DNA of 64,000 nucleotides. Origin: an uncultured Oscillibacter sp. (GTDB lineage: Bacteria > Bacillota > Clostridia > Oscillospirales > Oscillospiraceae). The translations under genes and the position numbers were made by a program. This document shows positions 33,732-41,639 of this stretch, piece by piece (positions within the stretch are counted from its first letter, which is position 1; each line of letters starts with the position of its first letter). The stretch lies in assembly GCA_910589315.1 (NCBI GenBank), contig CAJUTB010000003.1, positions 71,394 to 135,393 of the forward strand, given 5' to 3'. The notes under the pieces were generated by a model. The model did no database searches. It had not been told where the DNA came from and was given only the letters and a program-made list of their open reading frames with translations.

Positions 33732-33902
33732 ATGAATAAAACCCCACATAAAGGAATTTGCGTTACCATCACCATGGAAGATTACGAGCGGCTGGTGCGC
33801 CTGGCCTGGGATTCCGGACGCACCGTACCAGGATATATGCGGTGGCTGCTGCATGAACATTTGGCCGCTCTGGATAAAGAATTATTGGAAAAAGAGTTAT
33901 GA
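33732..33902 (+). CDS. Small ribbon-helix-helix-like protein
   Basis: 56 residues: MNKTPHKGICVTITMEDYER, then LVRLAWDSGRTVPGYMRWLLHEHLAALDKE. The beta strand ICVTITME and two helices separated by SGRTVPGY match an RHH/CopG-type fold; similar peptides are DNA-binding or antitoxin-like. AGGTGA lies upstream. The last bases overlap the 3' end of the topoisomerase B gene by six bases on the opposite strand. Too short for routine gene finding. Confidence 0.72.
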   Translation: MNKTPHKGICVTITMEDYERLVRLAWDSGRTVPGYMRWLLHEHLAALDKELLEKEL

Positions 33903-35888
33903 AATATCCGCCATTTCCAGATATTTATATCCATTTTCCGCAATATGGTCCTTCCGGCCCTGGAGGTTGTCGCCCAGAAGCAGGTCAAACACCGCCGCCG
34001 TCCGCTCCACGTCCTCCGGCATCACCCGGATCAGCCGCCGGGTCTCCGGATTCATCGTCGTCAGCCACATCATGTCCGGGTCATTCTCGCCAAGGCCCTT
34101 GGAGCGGTCAATTTTGTACTTCTTCCCCTCCAGCTTTTTCACAATGTCATGTTTCTCTTTGTCGGAATATGCGAACCAGGTCTTTTCCCCGCAGTTGATC
34201 TCAAACAGCGGGGTTTCCGCAATATACACATATCCTTCCCGAATCAGCGTCGGGGTGAGGCGGTAGAGCATGGTCAGCACCAGCGTCCGAATCTGAAAGC
34301 CGTCCACGTCGCCGTCGGTGCAGATCACCACCTTATTCCACCGCAGGTTCCCCAAATCAAAGGAGGCCATATCCTTCACGTGCTTATTCTGCACCTCCAC
34401 GCCGCAGCCAAGCACCCGCATCAGATCCATGATAATATCGCTCTTGAAAATCTTGCCGTAATCCGCCTTTAAGCAGTTCAGGATTTTTCCCCGGATGGGC
34501 ATAATCCCCTGGTACTCGGAATCCCGGGCCAGCTTGACGCTGCCCAGCGCGGAGTCGCCTTCCACGATGTAGATTTCCCGCCGGCCAACCTCTTTTGTCC
34601 GGCAGTCTACAAATTTCTGCACCCGGTTTGAAATATCAATATTTCCAGAGAGCTTTTTCTTGATGTTCAAACGGGCTTCTTCCGCCTTTTCCCGGCTTCG
34701 TTTGTTCAGCAGAACCTGTCCCGCGATTTTCTCCGCGTCAAAATGATTCTCGATAAAGTAAATTTCCAGATTCGACCGGAGGAATTCCGTCATGGCTTCC
34801 TGTACATATTTATTGGTAATCGCCTTTTTGGTCTGGTTCTCATACGAGGTCTGGGTGGAAAAGTTATTGCTCACCAAAACCAGGCAGTCCTCCACATCGG
34901 CCCAGGTGATTTTGCTCTCATTTTTCTGGTATTTGCCCTGCTGGCGCAAATACCCGTCAATGGCCGACACAAAGGCCGATTTGGAAGCCTTTTCCGGGCT
35001 TCCGCCGTGTTCTAACCAGCTGGAATTGTGGTAATGCTCCACAATATTGACCTTGTTGGAAAAACAGAACGCCGCCGACAGCTTCACCTTGTATTCCGGC
35101 TTGTCCGCCCGGTCCCGGCCCTTCTTTTCCGCCTGCCACTCCACCGGCGGCGTCAGCGTGTTTTCCCCCGCCAGCTCCGCCACATAGTCGGCAATGCCGT
35201 TTTCATAGCAGAACTGGATCTCCTCAAACTGCCCCGGCTCCGCCTCGTTGCGGAAGTGGAAGGTAATTCCCGCGTTCACCACCGCCTGACGCTTCATAAC
35301 CCCGGCAAAATAGTCCGCCGGGATCGCAATATCCGTAAAAACGTCCAGGTCCGGAAGCCAATGGGTCCGCGTACCGGTTTTTTTCGCCTGGCTTTTCGGC
35401 AGAGGCGTTTTCTCCAGTTCCCCCACAATTTCCCCCCGCTCAAAGCGCAGCCGGTACTCAAACCCATCCCGCCAGACGGTTACGTCCATATACCGGGATG
35501 CATATTGCGTAGCGCAGGAGCCAAGGCCGTTGAGTCCCAGGGAATATTCATAGTTGTCGCCGGACGCATTGTCATATTTGCCCCCGGCGTACAGCTCGCA
35601 GAAGACCAGTTCCCAGTTGAACCGCTGTTCCTTTTCGTTCCAATCCACCGGGCAGCCCCGGCCCGCATCCTCCACCTCAACGCTGTGATCGGCAAAGCGG
35701 GTGACGGTAATGGCCGTTCCGTGGCCCTCCCGCGCCTCGTCGATGGAGTTGGAGAGAATTTCAAAGACGGCGTGTTCGCAGCCGTCCAGGCCGTCGGACC
35801 CGAAGATGACGCCGGGCCGCTTCCGCACCCGGTCCGCGCCCTTGAGGGCGGAAATGCTGTCGTTGCCGTAATCCTGTTTTTTTGCCAT
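33897..35888 (-). CDS. Type IIA topoisomerase subunit B (ParE/GyrB-like)
   Basis: 663 residues. GHKL ATPase with NSIDEAREGHG, EDAGRGCPVDW and GLNGLGSCATQYAS, and a TOPRIM domain with IYIVEGDSALGS, TDGDVDGFQIRTL. It supplies ATP and cleavage metal to the subunit A at 31135. The TOPRIM DxD appears as TDGDVDG. ATG 35888 has GGAGGAACT upstream and begins MAKKQDYGND; an upstream in-frame extension is not supported. Promoter TTGAAC-17-TATAAT lies 70-95 bases upstream. Confidence 0.93.
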   Translation of the reverse strand: MAKKQDYGNDSISALKGADRVRKRPGVIFGSDGLDGCEHAVFEILSNSIDEAREGHGTAITVTRFADHSVEVEDAGRGCPVDWNEKEQRFNWELVFCELYAGGKYDNASGDNYEYSLGLNGLGSCATQYASRYMDVTVWRDGFEYRLRFERGEIVGELEKTPLPKSQAKKTGTRTHWLPDLDVFTDIAIPADYFAGVMKRQAVVNAGITFHFRNEAEPGQFEEIQFCYENGIADYVAELAGENTLTPPVEWQAEKKGRDRADKPEYKVKLSAAFCFSNKVNIVEHYHNSSWLEHGGSPEKASKSAFVSAIDGYLRQQGKYQKNESKITWADVEDCLVLVSNNFSTQTSYENQTKKAITNKYVQEAMTEFLRSNLEIYFIENHFDAEKIAGQVLLNKRSREKAEEARLNIKKKLSGNIDISNRVQKFVDCRTKEVGRREIYIVEGDSALGSVKLARDSEYQGIMPIRGKILNCLKADYGKIFKSDIIMDLMRVLGCGVEVQNKHVKDMASFDLGNLRWNKVVICTDGDVDGFQIRTLVLTMLYRLTPTLIREGYVYIAETPLFEINCGEKTWFAYSDKEKHDIVKKLEGKKYKIDRSKGLGENDPDMMWLTTMNPETRRLIRVMPEDVERTAAVFDLLLGDNLQGRKDHIAENGYKYLEMADIS

Positions 35889-35955
35889 AGTTCCTCCGAA
35901 ACCGGCAAAACCCAACATCCGGGACCTGCCGGTCAAATTCTTGTATGATTCGCAC

Positions 35956-35984
35956 ATTATAACACAATCGGCGGGCGGGTTCAA
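35956..35984 (-). promoter_or_regulatory. Promoter of topoisomerase subunit B gene
   Basis: Minus-strand TTGAAC (35984-35979), 17-bp spacer, TATAAT (35961-35956). Confidence 0.82.
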
Positions 35985-36110
35985 GTATTCCAGCGCGAAA
36001 GCTCATTTCCCGGCCTTTCCCGTCCAAACCCGCGCTTTTCCGAAAAAAGTTCTTGCGTAAATTTTCCCATAATCCGACCGCTACCCGGACGATCCCTTCC
36101 GCCAGCTGGG

Positions 36111-36140
36111 TTTTTCACATTTTCCACAGAGTTTTCCACA
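36111..36140 (+). promoter_or_regulatory. Tandem DnaA-box-like sequences
   Basis: Three 9-mers fit TTWTNCACA: TTTTTCACA (36111-36119), TTTTCCACA (36120-36128) and TTTTCCACA (36132-36140), with a reverse partner TGTGGAGA at about 36154-36161. They lie between the topoisomerase B promoter and degV. The rest of 35985-36257 shows nothing else except GC-rich runs. Pattern seen directly; binding by DnaA is inference. Confidence 0.5.
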
Positions 36141-36257
36141 CTGTTATGTAAACTGTGGAGACCCGGAAAAAATACCGGCTTTTGCAGCCTCCCTCCCCGC
36201 CGCTGAAGCCGCCGTCAAAACCCGGCGGGGACATTTTCCTTTTTTTCGCCGGAAACA

Positions 36258-36286
36258 TTGACAAATCCGCAGGACTGCGTTATGAT
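36258..36286 (+). promoter_or_regulatory. Promoter of degV (first copy)
   Basis: TTGACA (36258-36263), 17-bp spacer, TATGAT (36281-36286). A perfect inverted repeat TGTGATAT-CGC-ATATCACA (36296-36314) covers the start site and beginning of the transcript, a likely operator. Confidence 0.82.
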
Positions 36287-36330
36287 AATAGAAAATGTGA
36301 TATCGCATATCACATCACAAGGAGTATTAT

Positions 36331-37170
36331 ATGATCTGGAACATTGTCAGCGACAGCAGCTGCGACCTGTGCATGAACGATTTCCCGGAAAGCGGCGTCC
36401 ATTTTGAAACGGTTCCTCTGCGGCTGCTGGTGGGCGAACGGGAATTCATCGACAACGACGAGCTGGAAACGCCGGAGCTTCTGGCCGCCATGGCGGCGGA
36501 AAAGGCGGCCTCCTCCACAGCCTGCCCCTCCCCGGCGGCCTTCGCCAGAGCATTTGAAAAGGGTGAAAAAACCGTCTGCTTTACCATCTCCGCGAACCTC
36601 TCCGGCACTTACAACGCCGCGGTTATGGCCCGGGACATGGTGCTGGAAGAACACCCGGAAAAGCAAATCTGCGTCATCGACTCCAAGGCCACCGCAGGCG
36701 CAATGGTTCTCCTGATCCGGCGGGCAAAGGAGCTGATGGAGGCCGGCGGCGAATTTGAGGAAATCTGCGCTCACCTGCGCTTGTATCAGGCGGCTCTTAG
36801 AACCTGCTTCACCTTGGAAAACTTCGACAACCTGATTAAAAACGGCCGGATGCGGCCCTTGGTGGGCACGCTGCTTCACTCGCTGGGCATCCATGTCGTT
36901 GCGGAAGCGACGCCCCAGGGCACGATCCACGTGACGGGCAAAGCCCGCGGCGAGGTAAAAACATTTCAGGTGATCACTGCGCTGATGAAGGAGAGCAAGG
37001 ACTGCGCAGGCGCGGAAGTCGTCATCTGTCATTGTGAGAATATCAGCGGGGCCATGAAGCTCAAGGACCAGATCCTGAAGGCCCTGCCGGTTAAAAGCGT
37101 GGAAATCCTCCCCTGCCGCGGCCTTACCACTTTTTACGCCATGGAAAAGGGCCTGATTATCGGATATTGA
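36331..37170 (+). CDS. DegV family fatty-acid-binding protein
   Basis: 279 residues. DegV fold: SDSSCDLC near the N-terminus, CPSPAAFARAFEKGE, TISANLSGTYNAAVMA and an RMRPLVGTLLHSLGIHVVAEATPQGTI segment (the fatty-acid pocket loop). Fatty-acid binding proteins of this family deliver exogenous fatty acids to FakA. AAGGAG precedes the ATG. No fakA here; a second DegV gene lies at 43228. Confidence 0.92.
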   Translation: MIWNIVSDSSCDLCMNDFPESGVHFETVPLRLLVGEREFIDNDELETPELLAAMAAEKAASSTACPSPAAFARAFEKGEKTVCFTISANLSGTYNAAVMARDMVLEEHPEKQICVIDSKATAGAMVLLIRRAKELMEAGGEFEEICAHLRLYQAALRTCFTLENFDNLIKNGRMRPLVGTLLHSLGIHVVAEATPQGTIHVTGKARGEVKTFQVITALMKESKDCAGAEVVICHCENISGAMKLKDQILKALPVKSVEILPCRGLTTFYAMEKGLIIGY

Positions 37171-37189
37171 CTTTAGGGCATCTCCTGAA

Positions 37190-37224
37190 GAGAGCAAACC
37201 GGAAACGGTTTGCTCTCCCTTTTT
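37190..37224 (+). terminator. Terminator after degV
   Basis: GAGAGCAAACCG-GAAA-CGGTTTGCTCTC: 12-bp perfect stem, GAAA tetraloop, then CCCTTTTT. Confidence 0.95.
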
Positions 37225-37263
37225 CCTCCCGGAAAAACGGAGGCCCTCCGCTCTCCCGCCCCC

Positions 37264-37293
37264 TTGACGGAAGCCCTTGGGTTCGTGTAAAAT
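37264..37293 (+). promoter_or_regulatory. Promoter of dnaD-dnaI
   Basis: TTGACG (37264-37269), 18-bp spacer, TAAAAT (37288-37293), 37 bases before the ATG at 37330. Confidence 0.7.
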
Positions 37294-37329
37294 GAAGGAC
37301 AACAAACAGAAACTAAAGAGGAACGCTTT

Positions 37330-38265
37330 ATGGCAAATATTTTAGCAAGTGTCGGTGACGGAAGCGTAACCCTGACGGCAGAGGCGGTCAAGCGTCTCCT
37401 GGACCGGGGGCAGGGCGACGCCGCCCTTCTTTATCTTGCCCTGCTGCGGCACCATGGCAACACGCCGCCCCGTTCCCTGGCCAGTGAGCTGCGCTGGGAG
37501 CGTCTCCGCCTGGAAACTGCGGAAAATGTCCTGCGGGAAATCGGCCTGATCATCCCCCAGGCCGCAGACCTGGAGCCCGCCGATGAAAAACCCGCCTATC
37601 AGCGGGAAGACATCATCGAAAAATTGGAACAGAGCGCGGAGTTTCGCGGTCTGACGGCGGAAGTCGAGCGGCGTCTGGGGAAAAAACTAACCACGCCGGA
37701 CGTGGGCGTTTTATTGGGTCTGTACGATTATCTGGGCCTTCCCGCCGATGTGATCTATCTCCTGGTCTGCCACTGCGCCGAGCGCATTGCCCAGCGTTAC
37801 GGCGAGGGCCGCCGTCCCACGCTGCGCCAGATCGAGCGGGAAGGCTACTATTGGGCGCGGCACGGCGTCGACAACCAAGCCGCCGCCGCGGAATTCCTCC
37901 GCGAATATGCCGAACGGCAAGGCGCGCTGCCGCAATATATGCGGGTCTTGCAGCTGGGCGACCGTCCGCCTGCCGCCTCTGAGGAAAAATATTTGGTCTC
38001 CTGGCTGGAAATGGGGTTTCCGCCGGAGGCTGTCGCCATCGCTTACGACAAAACCATTCTCAAATGCCATGAGCTGAAATGGGCATACTGCAACGGCATT
38101 CTCAAACGCTGGCACGCCGCCGGAGTACATACTGCCGACGAGATCGAGCAAAAAGAGCGGCCGGCCAATAAGACGGAAAAAGCCGCGCCCTCCAAAGAGG
38201 GCAAGGACAGCGCGGACGTTGCCTGGATGCGCAAATATATCAGCCAGCGGGACAAGGGGGTTTAA
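37330..38265 (+). CDS. dnaD: DnaD-domain replication initiation protein
   Basis: 311 residues. N-terminal winged-helix region (1-80) and two DnaB_2/DnaD-type helical domains: around 130-190 (LGLYDYLGLPADVIYLLVCHC) and 205-275, ending in the YLVSWLEMGFPPEAVAIAYDKT and LKWAYCNGILKRWH motif (YxxxIxxxW) typical of DnaD/DnaB primosome proteins. It helps load the replicative helicase. It sits three bases before the helicase-loader gene, the usual dnaD-dnaI pairing in Firmicutes. Confidence 0.92.
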   Translation: MANILASVGDGSVTLTAEAVKRLLDRGQGDAALLYLALLRHHGNTPPRSLASELRWERLRLETAENVLREIGLIIPQAADLEPADEKPAYQREDIIEKLEQSAEFRGLTAEVERRLGKKLTTPDVGVLLGLYDYLGLPADVIYLLVCHCAERIAQRYGEGRRPTLRQIEREGYYWARHGVDNQAAAAEFLREYAERQGALPQYMRVLQLGDRPPAASEEKYLVSWLEMGFPPEAVAIAYDKTILKCHELKWAYCNGILKRWHAAGVHTADEIEQKERPANKTEKAAPSKEGKDSADVAWMRKYISQRDKGV

Positions 38266-38268
38266 CGT

Positions 38269-39264
38269 ATGGGTTATGACGGTAAAATTTTGCGGCGGGC
38301 CTTGCAGCGTTACGACGACGAACGTCAGGAACGGGAAGCGCGGCTTCAGGAACGGCGGCAGAGCATTTTTCGCCGTCAGCCCCGTTTGGCGGAGATTGAG
38401 GCAGAACTGCGCGCCACCATGAGCCGCCTCGTTGCAGACGCTCTGCGCCACGGAACCGACCCGCGAAAAGCAATCGCAACGCTGCGGGAGGAGAATTTGG
38501 GCTTGCAGGCCGAAAAGCAAATGCTTCTTGCCGGTATGGGACTTCCCCTGGACTGCCTGGAGGAAAAACCGGCCTGTCCTCTCTGCAACGACACCGGGTA
38601 TCGTAACGGCGGGATGTGCCGCTGTCTCAAACGCTGCTATGCGCGGGAACAGCAGAAGGAGCTTTCCCGTATGCTGGACCTTGGCGCCCAGAGCTTTGAG
38701 ACCTTTTCGCTGGAATGGTACTCTCCCGACGCAAACCCAAACCTGGGGATTTCTGCGCGGGAAAATATGCAGTGGATTTACCGGACCTGCCGCCGTTTTG
38801 CAGAAAACTTTGCGCCGGGATACGGAAGTCTCCTGCTCACCGGCGACCCAGGGCTTGGAAAGACCTTTCTGTCCGCCGCCATTGCCCGGGAGGTCAGCAA
38901 CGACGGCTGGTCCGTGGTTTACGATACCGCCGGGCACGTGTTTGACCGGTTTGAGTCCCGAAAGTTCGGGCGGGAAGACGGAGAGACCATCGAAGCGGAT
39001 GTCAGCCGCGTACTCAACTGCGACCTGCTGATTCTGGATGACCTGGGAACCGAGATGGTCACTTCTTACGTTCAAAGCGCGTTGTATGGCATTATAAACG
39101 GACGCTTGCTGGAGCATCAGGCCACGATTCTCAGCACCAACCTCAAATTGGAAGAGTTGTCCCACCGTTATTCCGCACAGATCGCCTCGCGAATTGAGGG
39201 AGAATATCAGATTCTGCCCTTCTTTGGCGAAGATATCCGAAAATTGAAAAAAGAACGGAGTTAA
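38269..39264 (+). CDS. DnaC/DnaI-type helicase-loading ATPase
   Basis: 331 residues. N-terminal coil (10-60), a zinc-binding segment CPLCNDTGYRNGGMCRC (about 103-119) as in DnaI, and an AAA+ domain with Walker A LTGDPGLGKTFLS (about 196-208), Walker B LLILDDLGTEM and a sensor ILSTNL. It loads the replicative helicase with DnaD. It follows dnaD with a three-base gap and AAGGGGG. I would write dnaI-like; the symbol is left blank as DnaC/DnaI cannot be separated. Confidence 0.93.
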   Translation: MGYDGKILRRALQRYDDERQEREARLQERRQSIFRRQPRLAEIEAELRATMSRLVADALRHGTDPRKAIATLREENLGLQAEKQMLLAGMGLPLDCLEEKPACPLCNDTGYRNGGMCRCLKRCYAREQQKELSRMLDLGAQSFETFSLEWYSPDANPNLGISARENMQWIYRTCRRFAENFAPGYGSLLLTGDPGLGKTFLSAAIAREVSNDGWSVVYDTAGHVFDRFESRKFGREDGETIEADVSRVLNCDLLILDDLGTEMVTSYVQSALYGIINGRLLEHQATILSTNLKLEELSHRYSAQIASRIEGEYQILPFFGEDIRKLKKERS

Positions 39265-39303
39265 ATACAAAGTTCTGTCCTCGTTTTTGCAAACGGTATA
39301 ATT

Positions 39304-39327
39304 GCGTCATAAAAGCGTTTATGACGC
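39304..39327. promoter_or_regulatory. Operator-like palindrome in lipoprotein promoter
   Basis: GCGTCATAAA (39304-39313)-AGCG-TTTATGACGC (39318-39327), perfect 10-bp arms, directly after TATAAT at 39297-39302 (likely -10). A second palindrome TCCCACGTGTGGGA occupies 39356-39369. Both would lie at or just past the transcription start of the lipoprotein gene. Confidence 0.65.
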
Positions 39328-39437
39328 GTCAAAAAACGGTGCGGTTTCCGGAAAGTCCCACGTGTGGGAAACAATATTCCGGCAACAATACCCTTTGGGT
39401 ATCGCAAACCGAAGCAAAAACGAAGGAGGAGCATTTT

Positions 39438-39857
39438 ATGAAACACGCATGGACCGTTTTGGCAGCTTCTCTGCTGTTGGTCTTTGCACTGGCCGCCTGC
39501 GGCGGCGGCGACTCCAATACCGGAACTGATGACAATAACGGTGTAAACGACTCGAACAACGCCGGAATGAACGACGGGCAAGCCGGCGCAAACGGCAGCA
39601 ACGACCCTGCAAACAATCCAAATGACGCTGACCGGAACGAAACCGGACGCGGAGACTCTCTGCTTGACGATGCAGAGGACGCTCTGGACGACGCAGGCGA
39701 CGCGCTTACCGGCGGCAGTCCGGCCAAGCAGCGTCATACCGGTTTGCTGATTCGCGGCGCATCCTTTGATCAAATGATTCGGAATGGCCGTGTCCACGAC
39801 CGGGATGGAAACCTGAGCGATTTTGAAAACAGCGTAACACCCGGCGTAATGTTCTAA
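39438..39857 (+). CDS. Secreted lipoprotein, low-complexity
   Basis: 139 residues. Lipoprotein signal ending LAAC (about 19-22), then a long Asn/Asp/Gly-rich low-complexity stretch (25-75), an acidic helix DDAEDALDDAGDALTGG and a C-terminal domain RHTGLLIRGASFDQMIRNGR with VHDRDGNLSDFENS. No known catalytic motif. ATG 39438 has AAGGAGG upstream. Between dnaI and the two-component system; its own promoter region is unusually rich in palindromes. Confidence 0.78.
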   Translation: MKHAWTVLAASLLLVFALAACGGGDSNTGTDDNNGVNDSNNAGMNDGQAGANGSNDPANNPNDADRNETGRGDSLLDDAEDALDDAGDALTGGSPAKQRHTGLLIRGASFDQMIRNGRVHDRDGNLSDFENSVTPGVMF

Positions 39858-39883
39858 GCAGTTTATCCAGACAGTAAAAATAG

Positions 39884-39934
39884 TCAGGCTGTCGAAAGAG
39901 CAATTCTGCTTTTTCGACAGCCTGATTCTTTTCT
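39884..39934 (+). terminator. Terminator after lipoprotein gene
   Basis: TCAGGCTGTCGAAA (39884-39897) pairs with TTTCGACAGCCTGA (39912-39925), loop 14 bases, followed by TTCTTTTCTC. The gap 39935-40054 shows nothing recognisable before repeat copy D. Confidence 0.9.
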
Positions 39935-40054
39935 CGTTATGCCCCAAAATTTCTAAGCTTTGACAGCCTGGCGGTTGAAAGAAACGGGCGGGCGCGGAGG
40001 CCCGCCGCAAGCACCTATGCGGCAACGGAATTAGACACAAAGACCTGCCCCTGC

Positions 40055-40343
40055 GACCACCGCAACAACGGCAGCGGGGTTCGGCGCAGAGGCAAGTCGA
40101 TTTGGGCTTCTCGTTTCACCTCTTCCAGTCCAAAGTTTTCCACCAAGCACTCAAAACGCTCTTTTCTTTTGGACCGTGAACGGCCCGTTTGTCTCCGGCC
40201 TAAGAGCCGCCGCGCTGCGGCGGTTGGCCTCCGACACGCGCCTGCGGGCGCAGTCTTTTCTCTCGGAGAGAAAAGAAAATGGGGGTTCGAATTTGGACCA
40301 GCTATTGCAAATAGCAATCAAATGCCCGTGCCGCAAGGCGCGG
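40055..40343 (+). repeat. Dispersed hairpin repeat, copy D (long form)
   Basis: Same blocks as copies A-C, but with an extra segment of about 64 bases (about 40187-40253) between GGCCCGTTT and TCTTTTCTCT that holds two more GC-rich hairpins (GCCGCCGC/GCGGCGG and GCGCC/GGCGC). Main stem TCTTTTCTCT-CGG-AGAGAAAAGA (40254-40276). The end hairpin reads CAGCTATT-GCA-AATAGC, a C-G to T-A compensated version. The last hairpin (about 40327-40342) ends at the histidine-kinase stop codon. Confidence 0.86.
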
Positions 40344-41639
40344 CTAAGGATTCAGCATGACGGAGGCATAAAAAATAGAATCCCGCCAGGAAAAACGGGC
40401 GTCGCCGTGAAAGCGTTCCGCAATCGCCCGAACCGAATCCGTTCCAATCCCATAGCCCTCCCGTTTGCACGAACGAAACCGCCCGTTTTCCACCACCGGC
40501 CGCCGCCGGCTGCTGTTGTCCACCGTAATCAGCAGCATACTCTCTCCGGTCTGCCGCGCATTCACCCGCACAAACCCGCTCTCCATCTCCGAGGCCGCCT
40601 CCAAAGCATTTTCCAGCAGATTCCCCAGCAGCACGCACAACTCCGGCTCCGGAATTACCGCCCGTACCTCCATCTGGAACGAAACCTCAAACTCCACACC
40701 CACCTCCTGCGCCTTCTCCGCATAAAACCGCAGCACCGAGTCCACCGCCGGATTCCTGGAAAACGACCCCGCCGCCAGCGGCAGGCTCACTCCATATTCG
40801 CTTACATAACATCTCAGCCGCTCCATGTCCCCGCTGTCAATATAACCCTGAATCGCCTGCAAATGCTTTTTCAAATCATGCCGCGCACGGCGCGTCTGTT
40901 CGATATTCTGCTTCAGAGCCTCATACTGCGATACTTGCAGCTCCAATTGACTGTTTTCCTGGTGGAGCCTTAAATTTTCTCGGCCCCGCTCCAACAAATC
41001 CGCCGCCAGATGTACCGCAAACAAAAATCCCAAATTCACAGCCCACATAAAAACGATGTTCCAAAACGAACGCGCAAACGGAATACAGCCGCCGCCAGAG
41101 AAAAGCACATAGTAATTCACCACGCAGAAGGTCGCCGGAAGCGCCCACAAATACCGCCAGAATATCTCGACGTTTCCCGCCGTCACCTGCGGGCGAATTC
41201 TGCGGTTCAGCATCCGGCTGTAAAACGGAAACGCCAGCAGCAGGCCCAGCGCGTAAAACCCCGTATGCATCCAGGTATAGGGCCCAACATCCAGCCCCGG
41301 CGTGACGGTATTCATCAAAAAATAAGCCGTCTCCGTAGCCAGCGTGGCGAAATTCATCAGAATCAGCAGCACCGCCAGGAGCTTCAGCGGGTTCGCTTTT
41401 ACCGCCGCCAGGTAAAACGCCAGATACAAGGCCACGGAAAAAACGGTAAGCATCTCCCGAATCCCATACCATAACGCCACCCAAAAAACCAAGCCGTCCA
41501 TAACCCAGAGCAGCACGGCAACCGCCGCAGTCCACCTAACCGGCATCCGCAGGTTATCCCGGAAGGGCAGCAGGGCCAGAAGCAGCAGCGGAAAAATATT
41601 TACCGCCGTATACACGGCCAATTCAGCGATTCCCGGCAT
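40344..41639 (-). CDS. GHKL sensor histidine kinase
   Basis: 431 residues. Six or seven membrane helices (about 5-205), coiled coil (210-245), phospho-acceptor motif ARHDLKKHLQAIQGYID (His about 265), and a GHKL ATPase with LLGNLLENALEAASEM and a GYGIGTDSVRAIAERF glycine box. AgrC-like. It pairs with the LytTR regulator upstream, whose stop overlaps it by 17 bases. No peptide or processing gene lies next to it, so the ligand is unknown. Confidence 0.93.
   Translation of the reverse strand: MPGIAELAVYTAVNIFPLLLLALLPFRDNLRMPVRWTAAVAVLLWVMDGLVFWVALWYGIREMLTVFSVALYLAFYLAAVKANPLKLLAVLLILMNFATLATETAYFLMNTVTPGLDVGPYTWMHTGFYALGLLLAFPFYSRMLNRRIRPQVTAGNVEIFWRYLWALPATFCVVNYYVLFSGGGCIPFARSFWNIVFMWAVNLGFLFAVHLAADLLERGRENLRLHQENSQLELQVSQYEALKQNIEQTRRARHDLKKHLQAIQGYIDSGDMERLRCYVSEYGVSLPLAAGSFSRNPAVDSVLRFYAEKAQEVGVEFEVSFQMEVRAVIPEPELCVLLGNLLENALEAASEMESGFVRVNARQTGESMLLITVDNSSRRRPVVENGRFRSCKREGYGIGTDSVRAIAERFHGDARFSWRDSIFYASVMLNP

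Noticed and set aside
36000..36330. oriC
   Set aside because: DnaA-like boxes are present but there is no dnaA or dnaN beside them and no clear AT-rich unwinding element.
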